Shown: positions 48,145 to 60,989, numbered from the stretch's first letter. The stretch: 64,000 nt of DNA from Ligustrum vulgare (GCA_963555705.1 OY743174.1:25671608-25735607); one strand, 5' to 3'. The notes: generated by a model not told the origin, from the letters alone. Translations and numbers: made by a program.

Positions 48145-49810
48145 TGTAACGACCCAAAATTTTATAGAACTTGACCGGTCGTGCAAGCTTTATTTCCTTT
48201 ATAGTTTATAATTTTATAAAGGATCTTGTTAGTTAAAAAAATCGAAGCAAACCATATGAATGAAATTTTTATCATTCAAACTCAATTTAAAATATATCAT
48301 TGAGACTAATATAATACCAAACTCTATTTTAAAAGAAATCGGATCAGTTAGAGCATTTACGTATAGCATGTCCTACACTTGCCTGCTTGTAGAATTTGGA
48401 ACAATTCACAAATTTGATTTAAATACTAGTCCTAATGAAAATACAATTGATAGAGACGGAACATTATTATAATAATGTCTACTAGAATGCACCATCATTG
48501 TCAAAAGAACTAGGTGTCAGGCTAAAGTTTAAAATTTCCATAGGGGATAGATACGTACCAATTCATGAAGTTGGTCAAAACAATAAATGCGTAAATATCA
48601 TACGTTCATGTAGAACAGCGTAGAAAACATTCTTAAATCCAAAATCAGAAACGGAACAATAGAAATATCCGTAAATTAACAAAATGAAATACTACTAGTA
48701 ATAAAGTTATTTAATAAAAATTACGCCAGATTTAATTATTGAAATCCTTAGATCCTGGCATCTCGACACCACTGCATCAACCTCCAATCAACGATCCGTT
48801 CTAATCTGTAAAATAGTAGGGGTGAGTATATGGAATACTCAGTAGGACACGAAAATTATGGTGCTATCCCGAATAAAATATCAAACGCATGTGCCAAGAA
48901 TATCATACCGTCATCATATCTTTAGAAAACCGGTAAGAGCTCAATCATATCATATCTTTGGTACCGGATGGCCATAAACATCATATCATATCATATCATT
49001 TACTTTCATAAGCATGATAAATTAACAACATGGAAAAATAATTTAAACAGGATAAAATCAACTGCACCTCGTTATCATACCTTAAGTCTTTGAAAAACTT
49101 GATTTGCTGCTCACAAAATAAATTTTGTACTCCTTAAAACTGCTCAAGACTTGATAATATATTTCTTTCTTCGTAGACTATGAAGATTTTGGATGAATTC
49201 TATTTGCGTTTGCAAATAAAAATATACTTAAAGAGATATATATACACGTGAAGGAAGAGTGGTGATACTTGAATAGGATTGTGTAAAATATCCTCACGTC
49301 TCTATCATCATGAAATATGAAATATCTTATAAAATATACTTGATGGGACACATCATAATGAAATGTGAAATATCTTATAAAATATATTTGATGGGACACA
49401 TCATCATGAAAGGAAGAGATCATTTCTATCCTACCTATCTAATCTAAAACCACTAAAATCCAAGAAACCTCATATTCTCTCTAAAATCTCAACGGCCATA
49501 ACTTAACCATTATAACTCAAACACAAATAGTAAAATAACATTTATTGATAACTTCCTTAATCTTAAATAAATTAGGCTTCATTAATCCGAATCAAACTTT
49601 CTCGAGCCTATCATACATGATTAATTACAAGCTATCCAACGAGCCCAATATTGATATATTTATCAATATCTCATAAAAACTTATATATATATATGGGGTA
49701 AATTGAAAGAAATTTTGTATATTTACCACTTAGCCCCTAACCTTCAAAGTATGTATAATAGCATATAAAGGAAATAAATTTTGCTTTATGAAAATATTTG
49801 GGACCTTACA
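48145..49810 (-). repeat. Tekay LTR, left (3' LTR)
   Basis: 1666 bp. Contains the stem-loop TGAGTA...TACTCA at 48823-48841. Confidence 0.95.
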
Positions 49811-49830
49811 ATCTCCCTTACTTAAAATAT
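49811..49830 (-). other. Tekay polypurine tract
   Basis: On the minus strand a purine-rich stretch ending AAGTAAGGGAGAT directly precedes the 3' LTR. In the element this primes plus-strand DNA synthesis. It follows the characteristic TTCGAGGACGAAAAT end of Tekay elements. Confidence 0.75.
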
Positions 49831-49854
49831 TTTCGTCCTCGAAAATTACCTTGG

Positions 49855-50971
49855 CTAAACAAAGAGTTCCGGATGCTGGGATTTAAGCTCATCTTCCTTC
49901 TCCCAAGTAGCTTCGTCGACACCATGATTACTCCATTGAACTTTGACCAATGGAATCTCTCTGTTCCTCAAAATGTGCACCTTTCTATCTAAGATCTTTG
50001 TTGGAGCTTCATCATATGACAAGTCCTTTTGTACATCCAATGTCTGATAACTCACTACATGATTAGGATCATGAACGTACTTTCTGAGCATCGAAACATG
50101 GAATACATTATGCACTGCAGCAAATTCTGGTGGTAAGGCAAGTCGATAAGCCAAACCACCAATCCTTTCAAGAAGTTCGAAAGGACCAATGAACCGCGGT
50201 CTCAACTTCCCTTTCTGTCCAAATCTCAATACACCCTTCATTGGTGCAACTTTCAAGAAGACTTTGTCCCCCACTTGAAATTCCAATTCCTTTCTTCTAC
50301 CATCTGCGTAACTCTTTTGTCGATCTTGTGCTGTCTTTATTCTTGCTCTAATTTTATCAACTGCCTCTACTGTTTGTTCAATGATTTCTGGACCCAAAAC
50401 TCTTTTCTCTCCAACCTCATCCCAATGGACAGGAGATCTGCACTTTCTACCATAAAGGGCTTCATATGGGGCCATACCTATAGTGGCCTGAAAGCTATTA
50501 TTGTAAGCGAACTCCACTAACGGTAGATATGTCTCCCAATTACCTCCAAGATCCAAAACACATGACCTCAACATGTCTTCTAGAATCTGAATGGTTCTTT
50601 CTGACTGTCCATCCGTCTGAGGATGATAAGCAGTGCTAAACTTCAATTTCGTTCCCATAGCGCCTTGCAAACTCCTCCAAAATTTTGATGTGAATCTGGG
50701 ATCCCTATCAGAAATAACGGTAACTGGAACTCCATGTAATCTGACTATCTCTCTGACGTATAACTGTGCGAGCTGTTCCATACTGAAATTGATTTTGATT
50801 GGTAGAAAATGGGCTGACTTTGTCAAACGGTCAACCACTACCCAAATAGCATTGTGACCTCTAACTGATCTTGGAAATCCAATCACAAAGTCCATCGCTA
50901 TGTGTTCCCATTTCCATTCTGGAATATCCAACGGTTTCAAAAGCCCTGATGGCCTTTGATGTTCTGCCTTG
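49855..50971 (-). pseudogene. Tekay integrase core, GPY/F and chromodomain (downstream of a stop)
   Basis: Continues pol in the same frame after the TAG at 50972-50974. Counting from the first Met at 50940, the catalytic core shows D17 (AMDFVIGFP), D78 (VISDRDPRF) and E114 (DGQSERT), with the D-35-E spacing. The GPF motif is at about 252-254, followed by [13 protein letters not shown] chromodomain occupies about residues 316-360 ([12 protein letters not shown]...VKVQWSNHG...[10 protein letters not shown]). Integrase inserts the cDNA, and the chromodomain of this lineage is thought to steer insertion to heterochromatin. All visible catalytic residues are kept; only the stop separates it from the zinc-binding half. 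It ends 45 bases before the polypurine tract. Confidence 0.9.
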
Positions 50972-53313
50972 ACCTACTGACAGACAAGACATTTTTCTAC
51001 AAACAAACCAATCCCTCTCTTCATGTTCCTCCACCAGAATGTATCTCGTAGATCTCGATACATTTTTGTACCTCCTGGATGTGCAGCATACGGAGCAGAA
51101 TGAGCTTCTTCCATTATCTCATTTCTTATATTTTCATCCTTAGGTACACACAACCTTCCTTTAAAAGTCAGTGCATTATCTGCAGATATTTCAAATCCAC
51201 TTCGTTTTCCTGTACCAACCTCAGTCTTAATCTTTTGCAAAAAAAGGTCCATATTCTGTGCTTCCTTGATTCGATCCCTCAGTGTGGGTCGAATCATTAA
51301 AGATTCTATTCTTGCTGAAGTCTGTGTCGGTGGTATGATGACTTCTAACCTCAATTTCTCAAAGTCTTCTATCAAGTGTTCCTGTACTGTGGGTAAAACA
51401 GCTAAATGTGATCCTGTCTTCCTGCTTAAGGCATCTGCAACTACGTTAGCCTTACCCGGGTGGTAAAGGATTGTACAATCGTAATCCTTTACTAATTCCA
51501 ACCACCTCCTTTGTCTCATATTCAATTCCTTCTGTGTGAAGAAATATTTGAGACTTTTATGGTCAGTGTAGATTTCACACTTCCCACCATAAAGATAATG
51601 ACGCCATATTTTTAAAGCGTGAACTACAGCTGCAAGCTCTAAGTCATGCGTTGGATAGTTCTGTTCATACTGCTTCAACTGTCTCGAGGCATATGCAATG
51701 ACCTTTCCATGTTGCATCAACACACAACCTAAGCCCTGTTTAGAAGCATCACTATAAATGACAAACCCATCTGAACCTTCAGGTACTGTCAAAACAGGAG
51801 CTGAGACCAATCTCTGCTTAAGTTCCTGAAAACATTTTTCACATTTTTCTGTCCATTGGAACTTCACACCCTTTCTAGTCAACTGAGTCATCGGTCCTGA
51901 AATCTTTGAGAAACCCTCAATAAATCTCCTATAATAGCCAGCCAGTCCCAAGAAACTACGAACTTCGCCTACACTGGTTGGTCTAGGCCAATATGTTACT
52001 GCTTCTACTTTAACCGGATCTACTTCAATCCCGTGGGCCGTAACCACATGACCAAGAAAACCAACGCGATCAAGCCAAAATTCGCACTTCTTGAATTTCG
52101 CATATAATTTCTCCTTCCTTAAAGTTTCCAAAACTATACCGAGTTGTTTCTTGTGTTGCTCCTTATTCTTTGAGTACACAAGTATGTCGTCAATAAACAC
52201 TATGACAAATTGGTCCAGGTACTGATGGAACACTCGATTCATAAGGTCCATAAATACAGCTGGAGCATTGGTCAAACCAAAAGGCATGACGGTGAACTCA
52301 TAGTGTCCATAACGAGTCCTGAAAGCAGTCTTTGGTATGTCACTTGCCTTAATTTTTAATTGATGATACCCCGACCTCAAGTCAATCTTCGAAAACACTG
52401 TTGCACCTCTTAGCTGGTCGAATAAGTCTTCTATCCTTGGTAGCGGGTATCTATTTTTGATAGTCAAACGATTTAACTCTCGATAGTCAATGCACATTCT
52501 CATACTCCCATCTTTCTTCTTTACAAAAAGTACTGGAGCACCCCAAGGTGATACACTTGGTCGAATGAAACCCTTTTCCAACAACTCTTCCAATTGTAAT
52601 TTTAATTCTTGAAGTTCTTTTGGTGCCATTCTGTATGGGGCCTTAGAAACTGGTGCTGCTCCGGGAACCAAGTCAATAGTAAATTCCACCTGTCTATTTT
52701 GTGGAATGCCAGGGAGATCTTCCGGAAATACATCTGAGTAGTCCCGCACAATGTTAATATCATGTATGGTCATTTCTGAATGTTTAGACCCAATAACATT
52801 AACTAGGAATCCTTGACATGACTCCTTCCTCAACATTTTCTCTGCTTGTAAAGCCGATACAAGACGAGGTAGAGACTTATACTTTGTCCCAAAGAAACGA
52901 AATTCTTCCCCTCCAGGCTGCTGAAATAATACTTCTTTCTCACGACATCGGATGGTTGCATGATTTAGTCCCAACCAGTCCATGCCTAATATAACATCAA
53001 AGTCCTTCATCTCCAAAAGATATAAATCAGCCTCTAATATTTTCCCGTCAATCTCTAATTTCAAAGCTTTAGTCATCTGATTTGTGCAAAGGGTTATTCC
53101 TGAGGGGATACTAACCTCTAATTCAATACCCGTTTCAACACAAGTAAAGTTAGACCTAGCGACGAAGGATGCAGATATAAAAGAATTTGTAGTCCCAGAG
53201 TCAAAAAGTACATAAGCAGGTACATCAGATAATAATAGCATGCCTGTGTTCATAACTATAGAATTAGACTTGGGGAAATTAACGCCATTTAAAGAACATA
53301 AATAGGTACTCAA
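50972..53313 (-). pseudogene. Tekay pol: protease, RT, RNase H, integrase N-terminus
   Basis: Open for 779 codons. Protease has DSGTT at 38-42 and VILGMDWL near 108-115. RT has [11 protein letters not shown] (271-281), [11 protein letters not shown] (344-354) and the FIDD catalytic box (373-376). RNase H has SDAS (521-524), DLEL (557-560) and YTDHKSL (582-588). The integrase HHCC region ([20 protein letters not shown]...CLVC) ends the ORF at a TAG where relatives read glutamine ([14 protein letters not shown]). There is no ATG at the 5' end, so it must be reached from gag. It overlaps the gag ORF by 35 bases in a different frame, which points to a one-base-type indel near 53313, as Tekay gag-pol is normally one frame. 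Confidence 0.92.
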
Positions 53314-54316
53314 TTAAAATACCTGCTATTACGTTCGGATCCTGTTCTGCCTCATGTTGATTTAGTGCAAAAAATCGGGCCTTTCCTTTCTTGTTATTAT
53401 CCTGATCTTCATCCCTCTTCTTCGGAGGCTCCATACAGTTAATCGCAATGTGTCCCGGTTTACCACACCGAAAACAAATGTTTTTCCCAAATAAACAATC
53501 ACCCTTGTGGAGTTTATCACACTTAGGACAAGGTGTAATATTCCCACTCATCCCACCAGTATGAACTCCTGTGTTGGGTCTTTTGTTTTGCCAATTACGT
53601 TTGTCCCTGCCGTGGTTGTTCCACTTTCTTTTTCCTCCCGATTCCTTGCTCTGTTGGGCATACTGTTCGAATGTAGTCCTCTGATATGAAATAGCATGGG
53701 CCCTTTCCAACATTTCACGATATGAAGTAAAACGATGGGACATGATGATCATCCCAATCTCCGGGCGTAATCCATTTTCAAACCTCCTGATCTTCTTAAC
53801 TTCTGTGTCCACCAGGTGCGGAGCATACCTTGAGAGCTGATCAAACTGCCTCTCGTAATCAGTAAGCGACATGTTTCCTTGCCTGAGTTGCAAAAATTCC
53901 GATTCTTTGAAGTCCCTCAGGGCTTGAGGAAAATATTTTGACAGCACGTCATCCTTAAACTGCTCCCAAGTCAAGTTATGTTGTTCCTGTTCAGTCCTAG
54001 TACGCGAGATAGACTCCCACCAGTGACTAGCTGCTCCAACAAACATGAATTCTGCGCATAGTACCTTCTGTGCATCCGAACAAGCAATGTGTCGAAATAT
54101 GCGCTCCAGGCTCCTTATCCACTCCTCAACAACCAATGGATCAGAACCACCGTCAAAAGTAGGGGGCTTGTACCTTCGAAACTGCTCAACCACTGAGACA
54201 ACTCCGGGAACATTCTGAGGTGCATTCTGTTGGGGCGATGGTGGATTCTGCCTACTCAACTCTTGTACCGCTTGCAATAAATCACGCATCAAATTCGTGT
54301 GGGTAGGGGGAGCCAT
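53279..54316 (-). CDS. Tekay gag
   Basis: 345 codons from the ATG at 54316 ([17 protein letters not shown]). The gag core spans about residues 45-200 ([48 protein letters not shown]). Then a basic region leads to two zinc-binding motifs: [12 protein letters not shown] (263-274) and a standard CCHC knuckle [14 protein letters not shown] (281-294). This makes the nucleocapsid that packages element RNA. The last residues (after DPNVIAG) are out of frame with pol. Gag is otherwise complete; a separate gag protein could still be made, but gag-pol fusion would need a frame change. Confidence 0.9.
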   Translation of the reverse strand: MAPPTHTNLMRDLLQAVQELSRQNPPSPQQNAPQNVPGVVSVVEQFRRYKPPTFDGGSDPLVVEEWIRSLERIFRHIACSDAQKVLCAEFMFVGAASHWWESISRTRTEQEQHNLTWEQFKDDVLSKYFPQALRDFKESEFLQLRQGNMSLTDYERQFDQLSRYAPHLVDTEVKKIRRFENGLRPEIGMIIMSHRFTSYREMLERAHAISYQRTTFEQYAQQSKESGGKRKWNNHGRDKRNWQNKRPNTGVHTGGMSGNITPCPKCDKLHKGDCLFGKNICFRCGKPGHIAINCMEPPKKRDEDQDNNKKGKARFFALNQHEAEQDPNVIAGILIEYLFMFFKWR

Positions 54317-54987
54317 TTCCTAGAATTTAATATCAAGTAGCTCATCATATCGAAACCTAATATGTTATGCTTACACTCTTATAATTATGTCACATCCTAT
54401 TTCCTGCTTGCCTATACACCTATTTAAAATCATGGATAACATGCTTCACTTGAAATATAAGACTTAAACGTGTAGATAAAACTTACATATCATATAATTT
54501 AGGCAATAAGAAAACTTTCAAAAATTTGAGCAATAGGTTGAACTAAACATATCTTTTCTTACCCCTTTACGTACCCTATGATCGTCGAATGATGGTCGAT
54601 TGGTGGTCGTTGAGTGCCAAGGATCATATATTTATCTTACTCTTCTATTCTTCCAAAATATATAATGCATATGTATAACATCACATATTAAATATCCTTC
54701 AATTTTGAAAAATAAAATTGCATTTCTAATTCACACTTCAGTTTCACATATAATCAAATAAAATTTAATCGAAACCCATAACATACAATATTCACTTATT
54801 TAAGGTAAAAAAAAAAAAAAAAATTAATACATAAACCATTAAAATCAAATTGTGAATTTTTTTTTTTTTTTATAAATCCACTGTTCACGACGTGAACAGT
54901 AACACGTACTGTTCACCGTGAACAGTGACGTAACTTTTTTTTTTTTTTTTTTTTTTTTGCATAGGTCTACAGAAAAATTAACCTTGT
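54317..54987 (-). other. Tekay 5' leader with homopolymer runs and palindromes
   Basis: About 670 bases between primer-binding site and gag ATG. It includes A- and T-runs of 12-23 bases (54806-54822, 54858-54871, 54935-54958). Between the last two T-runs sit two close inverted repeats of CTGTTCAC and GTGAACAG (54881-54930). No ORF. Confidence 0.7.
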
Positions 54988-54999
54988 GCTCTGATACCA
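54988..54999 (-). other. Tekay primer-binding site (tRNA-iMet)
   Basis: TGGTATCAGAGC on the minus strand, three bases from the end of the 5' LTR; perfect match to the initiator-Met tRNA 3' end. Confidence 0.9.
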
Positions 55000-55002
55000 A
55001 AC

Positions 55003-56666
55003 TGTAACGACCCAAAATTTTATAGAACTTGACCGGTCGTGCAAGTTTTATTTCCTTTATAGTTTATAATTTTATAAAGGATCTTGTTAGTTAAAAAAAT
55101 CGAAGCAAACCATATGAATGAAATTTTTATCATTCAAACTCAATTTAAAATATATCATTGAGACTAATATAATACCAAACTCTATTTTAAAAGAAATCGG
55201 ATCAGTTAGAGCATTTACGTATAGCATGTCCTACACTTGCCTGCTTGTAGAATTTGGAACAATTCACAAATTTGATTTAAATACTAGTCCTAATGAAAAT
55301 ACAATTGATAGAGACGGAACATTATTATAATAATGTCTACTAGAATGCACCATCATTGTCAAAAGAACTAGGTGTCAGGCTAAAGTTTAAAATTTCCATA
55401 GGGGATAGATACGTACCAATTCATGAAGTTGGTCAAAACAATAAATGCGTAAATATCATACGTTCATGTAGAACAGCGTAGAAAACATTCTTAAATCCAA
55501 AATCAGAAACGGAACAATAGAAATATCCGTAAATTAACAAAATGAAATACTACTAGTAATAAAGTTATTTAATAAAAATTACGCCAGATTTAATTATTGA
55601 AATCCTTAGATCCTGGCATCTCGACACCACTGCATCAACCTCCAATCAACGATCCGTTCTAATCTGTAAAATAGTAGGGGTGAGTATATGGAATACTCAG
55701 TAGGACACGAAAATTATGGTGCTATCCCGAATAAAATATCAAACGCATGTGCCAAGAATATCATACCGTCATCATATCTTTAGAAAACCGGTAAGAGCTC
55801 AATCATATCATATCTTTGGTACCGGATGGCCATAAACATCATATCATATCATATCATTTACTTTCATAAGCATGATAAATTAACATCATGGAAAAATAAT
55901 TTAAACAGGATAAAATCAACTGCACCTCGTTATCCTACCTTAAGTCTTTGAAAAACTTGATTTGCTGCTCACAAAATAAATTTTGTACTCCTTAAAACTG
56001 CTCAAGACTTGATAATATATTTCTTTCTTCGTAGACTATGAAGATTTTGGATGAATTCTATTTGCGTTTGCAAATAAAAATATACTTAAAGAGATATATA
56101 TACACGTGAAGGAAGAGTGGTGATACTTGAATAGGATTGTGTAAAATATCCTCACGTCTCTATCATCATGAAATATGAAATATCTTATAAAATATACTTG
56201 ATGGGACACATCATAATGAAATGTGAAATATCTTATAAAATATACTTGATGGGACACATCATCATGAAAGGAAGAGACCATTTCTATCCTACCTATCTAA
56301 TCTAAAACCACTAAAATCCAAGAAACCTCATATTCTCTCTAAAATCTCAACGGCCATAACTTAACCATTATAACTCAAACACAAATAGTAAAATAACATT
56401 TATTGATAACTTCCTTAATCTTAAATAAATTAGGCTTCATTAATCCGAATCAAACTTTCTCGAGCCTATCATACATGATTAATTACAAGCTATCCAACGA
56501 GCCCAATATTGATATATTTATCAATATCTCATAAAAACTTATATATATATGGTGTAAATTGAAAGAAATTTTGTATATTTACCACTTAGCCCCTAACCTT
56601 CAAAGCATGTATAATAGCATATAAAGAAAATAAATTTTGCTTTATGAAAATATTTGGGACCTTACA
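55003..56666 (-). repeat. Tekay LTR, right (5' LTR)
   Basis: 1664 bp, nearly identical to 48145-49810. Stem-loop at 55681-55699. Followed by TSD CTATA. Confidence 0.95.
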
Positions 56667-56671
56667 CTATA

Positions 56672-57200
56672 AGCTTTATAATTATTATGGTTACACATGC
56701 AAAAGCATTGGATCATCCAAATGTTTGTATGACACTTGTAAACATGGCCACTCGTCCACTATTTTCACACTTAGAGAAATTTGACAAACTAACTATACTA
56801 CTATGGCTCGATTTTTCCAACGCATGCGAATCGAAAAACATGAAATCAAGGTATCGATCTCAACGTCTCGCTACAAACTTCGCATAGGCATAACATGCAT
56901 TGTCCTCGGATCAGTATTTAACTCATACGATGACTACAAAGATCGCTCGATGAAATGTCAAGGTTGAAATAAATCAACCTTTTCAAAAATTTCACATTGG
57001 TCCCCAATTTACCTAATCATGTTTAATTAAGGCTCCAATGCTTTCCACAACTTTAATTTCTAGAAAAGTAGTCCTCAAAACTTTTTAACTCGTGTAAGCA
57101 TTCCCTAGATTTAAAGAAATTTAAATAGAAATGTTATACTTATTTCCATTAAACGAGTTTCACTTAGGAAAATAATATTATGTCAATTAACCTCAATTAT
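56672..57200 (-). repeat. 'LTR X' fragment 3 (right end unclear)
   Basis: Joins to 48139 when the Tekay element and one TSD are removed (AGCTCGTACTATAAGC). It continues LTR-like non-coding sequence with CACATTGGTCCCCAATTT near 56993, comparable to the TTGGTCCCTCAAG segment of the array LTRs. I cannot place the LTR terminus. Confidence 0.4.
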
Positions 57201-58768
57201 CATAATTCATGCAACTTTCTCCTCCACTTTCTAAAAAAACATAACGGTGAATGCACACATGACAGTCATCCACTATTTTTCCCATTACATCAACTTCAAA
57301 ATCAATCACCCACAAAATCTCGGTGCAACTTTCTGTGTAAGATTTTGGTTCCTCTAGCTTTTTCCTAGTCAATAATTACTTCAATCACCGCATTTAGAAA
57401 GCAACAGTCTATCTCTAGGCAGTTCCTACAATATCTTTTCATAGTTGATGGTAGTTGAAGACATTAGCATGCTATGACTCTAATTAAGTTATAAACTGAC
57501 CCAACAATGAATCCTCAATTTCATTGATGTGAATTACCCCTCTACTACACTAAGCAGCAAAATGAGGTCACTTTCTGGAAAGTAAAATAATATAGAAGTC
57601 ATTCAAGATCATTTGGCAGGCCAATTCTGATTGTGTTCTAAATGATATTACTATATTTGGTGTTTGTTGCATTCCCTTTGATTAAGTGTTTTATGTGGTA
57701 TTACACGTAATACTAATCATCTAATAATTATTTTATCCCCGTTCAGGCATAAATGTTTTAGTTCTGGAAAAAAGGATACCTACAATAAAAATGCATAATG
57801 TGCCTTGTCATCATTACATTTACAATGCATAAATGTAACTATTTTTTAGCGGTAAAATGTGTCAAGCGATATCGCAAAAGTTTGCTGTGGATACTGGGAT
57901 TGAGATGCAATTCATTCTTGAAATCTATCATTCAATGTAGTGCAGGTAAATTTTTTGATATCATGAACTCGAACTCATTTAAAAATTTATTGGAGTCTAA
58001 TTTGTTTTCCAGAAAACATGCCATGTCACCCTCTGAATATATAAATACCCTGTTAATGTATTATATTGCTACTCAAAACATGGTCGGGCAACTAACGAAT
58101 TATGCACAAAAGGGAAAGGGAGGTAGATTGGATCCTCAGTGTTGATCACCTCAATTTCGCCTATTTATAATAATTTATTAATAACTAATGCCTACACTAT
58201 CAAAAAAGCTTGGACACTTTGTTGACATTTTAAGTAAACTTTGAGTAGAATGTCGTCCAACCTTGAATTAGCTTCAGAAACATATTTTACTAAAAAGCTT
58301 GGTTCATTGCAATATATTAATTAATGTTGAGTGATTAATAACTGACTTCTATTATCTATTGTTCCAATGGAAAACTGAATTACTTGCTATAATCTAGGAA
58401 TACCGATTTGTTTTATTTTCTCTTTCCAAAAAAATCAAATTTAGTTGCTTTAATTTAAAACGACTTTTTTACAATTCATTTATTTTAAGATGTCAAATTC
58501 ACACAAAAAATACTCGTTGTGTCAAAATGCAAAATCAAGTTTCATTAGACAGTAACAATGCAACTTCCCCTAAATATTAAACATACTTTTTTTATACACA
58601 TTTCATATGGTCCACGGTTAATTATTACACATTTGACATGTGACTTAGCAGCGCTTCAACGCACTAGCATTATGAAATATATTAAGTTATTTAAAATGGT
58701 TGTTCGTATAGCATTACTCGACCTACTATGCATGTGTTCAGCAAAATGGAATATTCCTAGTGTTATAG
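57201..58768. other. AT-rich stretch; one unrecognised 115-codon ORF at 57798-58145
   Basis: No known domain. The plus-strand ORF 57798-58145 has a second half of ordinary protein composition (SFKNLLESNLFSRKHAMSP, then YINTLLMYYIATQN, then QLTNYAQKGKGGRLD). It is preceded by TTTTTTAG near 57850 and has CAG followed by GTAAAT near 57946, which could be splice sites. It could be an exon or a gene fragment captured in transposon-rich DNA. I do not recognise the family, and the ORF may be chance. Confidence 0.25.
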
Positions 58769-59062
58769 TGTGTTTGATATTGTTTAAAAAGATTTATTTT
58801 TTCAAATGAATAGTGATTTAGGAGAATGAATGATTGAGATTTAGTTGAAAAGTCAAATATTATGAATTTAAATTTTAATGAATGATAGAAATTGAATACT
58901 GTAGAAAAAAATTTAATAGAACCAATCAAGGGTAGAATCAAAACATTTTTTCAAATCAATTTTTAATTACAAACATTTTCTCAAATCATTTTTTAAATCA
59001 CAAATTCTACCTAAAAACACAAATAACACCGGATAAAAGTGTTAAAATAGTTGCCAAACACA
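58769..59062. mobile_element. Possible MITE with TGTGTTTG terminal inverted repeats
   Basis: The left end TGTGTTTGATATTGTTTAAA is mirrored at the right end (minus strand TGTGTTTGGCAACTATTTTA). The element is 294 bases, AT-rich and non-coding. I could not find a clear target duplication, so the call is tentative. Confidence 0.35.
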
Positions 59063-59817
59063 TGCTATATTTGCCTTCTATCACATTCCCGTTAAAAACA
59101 ATGAAAGTGACATAAATATCTTACGGATTACAACAAAATAAATGTTCAGATGGTATAATTGATATATTTTCTGGGAAACAAAATTTGCATGTTTCTGAGT
59201 CCGGTGTTTTATATCCTTCATTTTAATTTTAAATGTATTATGATCTTTAATTTAAGTAAAATAATTTTCTTTCTTGATTAGGTTGTAGGATTTTCTTGTC
59301 TAAAAATTACTATTTAAACGTGATAAGTGTCTTTTATGTACTAATTTGAACTTCTATTCTTATTGATTTATCATTATATTGAGCGAATATCAACTTTATT
59401 TAGGTTATTTCATTCATGACTGGTTTAAATAAAACCCAGACTCTTTTTTGATGAAATTGGATTGAAGCATTTATTCCTTCTTTAGAGGGGACACATAATT
59501 TTAGAGAGAGACAAACATATAATCATCGAAAGCGAAGAGTAAAAAGTTAGGGTTTAAAGATTTTTGGGATTGAATAAGGTTATTGGTGAAAGGTTCAATT
59601 TCTTCTTCCTTCGAGATTTTAAAACTCAGTTATGTACATTACACTTTTTTTATTGTTTTTCTTTCATTAGTTTGGGTACTTAAATTCATAATTAGAGCAA
59701 GTTATGTAATTTATGTGTGACTTTTTAATTTAATTTTGAAGATTTTAGTAATTTAATTTTCAAGTGTATTATTTATGGAGTTTAATGCTTTGAATTAATT
59801 GACCAATAATTCAATGA
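59063..59817. other. AT-rich stretch, no gene
   Basis: No ORF with recognisable content. The section 59500-59760 (AGAGAGAGACAAAC, TTAGGGTTTAAAG) looks somewhat like the transcribed start of an LTR or a 5' untranslated region, but nothing decides it. Confidence 0.4.
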
Positions 59818-59822
59818 TCTAG

Positions 59823-60544
59823 TGATACGAATCAAGATGCACGAAATTAAACGTCGAAAAGTTCCGAACTCAGGTTGTGGATGAACTGTGAATCTTGACC
59901 CGACAATCACGACGAGAAGATCGACGATGAGGATTGAAGAACCAAGACTTTCGAAACGTCACAAGGATCTATCCAACTTCCTTGATAATTTTCTAATTTT
60001 GAACGCCACAAATATTCTCATGAATATTTGATAGGTTCGGGATGAACGCCACAAAGAATCACTCTTTGATAAGTTCGAAGAAATATAGGAAATTCACCTA
60101 TAATTTTATTGAATCTTCAATAAATTGTTTATGAAAATCCAAACTGTTTTACAACGAATGGAAATAACATATAAATAATGAAAAATAACCTATCAACTAA
60201 CTTTAGCCACTAATGGGCTCAAAACAGAGTTGAGAAATAATTAAAACGGAAAATAACCTTAAAAACGCTAAATCTAGACTCACGCGAACAGAACTGATGT
60301 TACGACCGTGAAAGATTTCGGTTACGATCGTAATTTCAAAAAGAAGTTGATTTACGGCCGTGAGCATTGTGGTTACGGCCGTAATGGCTTGGTTGTCTCA
60401 TTTTTTGATCATTTGAAGTGACTTGATCCGTTTTGAATCTTGATTCGGGCCAAACACGAAACTTGCTCGTTTTTCCATGTAGAATGTTGTTACGTTGCCT
60501 GTGTCTTGATTTCTCTTTTGAGCTCCTATCCCGGATCACATCAT
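59823..60544 (-). repeat. LTR of second gag-protease element, left
   Basis: 722 bp. Palindromes of TTACGGCCGTAA type and variants at about 60299-60385. Confidence 0.9.
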
Positions 60545-60989
60545 CACCCTCTCTTGACAAGGATTCAACCTCTAATCAATTTTTGGCCTGCTTGTCAAAC
60601 ATTTCCTGCTCTTGGGGCCTTGCCGTAAAATTGCTCCACCTGGATCGAATGAAAATTGGTTGATTCCCCGCCACAGGATCAACCAATAGTGCTTTGTAAC
60701 TTTTATACCTATGGATGAAATCATAATCTCCATTGGGCGTAGGTGGTGTTGCCCAAACTCTCAAGCGCAATTACCCTGTAAGAAATAATTAAATAAAATG
60801 GGGAGGGAAATGTTAGCTTCATGAGGTACAAGGTATGGATCCTTGTATTCATGAATCATCACCGCCAATTCCACTTTTTGAACCACGAGGCCCTTCTATT
60901 CACCTCGTTCTCCCTTTGAAACTTCTTACTCACCTTTCGTACTATCAAGCCCAACCACCTCTTCTAACTCCACATTTTCATCAACAATT

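Larger units (their letters stand above)
48145..56666 (-). mobile_element. Tekay/Del-type chromovirus (Ty3/gypsy), nearly intact and young
   Basis: 8522 bp on the minus strand. LTRs 48145-49810 and 55003-56666 begin TGTAACGACCC and end GGGACCTTACA; TSD CTATA at 48140-48144 and 56667-56671. The initiator-Met primer-binding site TGGTATCAGAGC (minus) lies at 54988-54999. A polypurine tract TTTTAAGTAAGGGAGAT (minus) adjoins the left LTR at 49811. Gag and pol with a C-terminal chromodomain are present. By eye the LTRs differ at roughly ten positions in about 1665, so the insertion is recent. Defects are one frame change between gag and protease and one stop in integrase. Confidence 0.95.

Noticed and set aside
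58769..59062. Autonomous DNA transposon
   Set aside because: Only 294 bases with short inverted ends and no coding sequence; at most a MITE.
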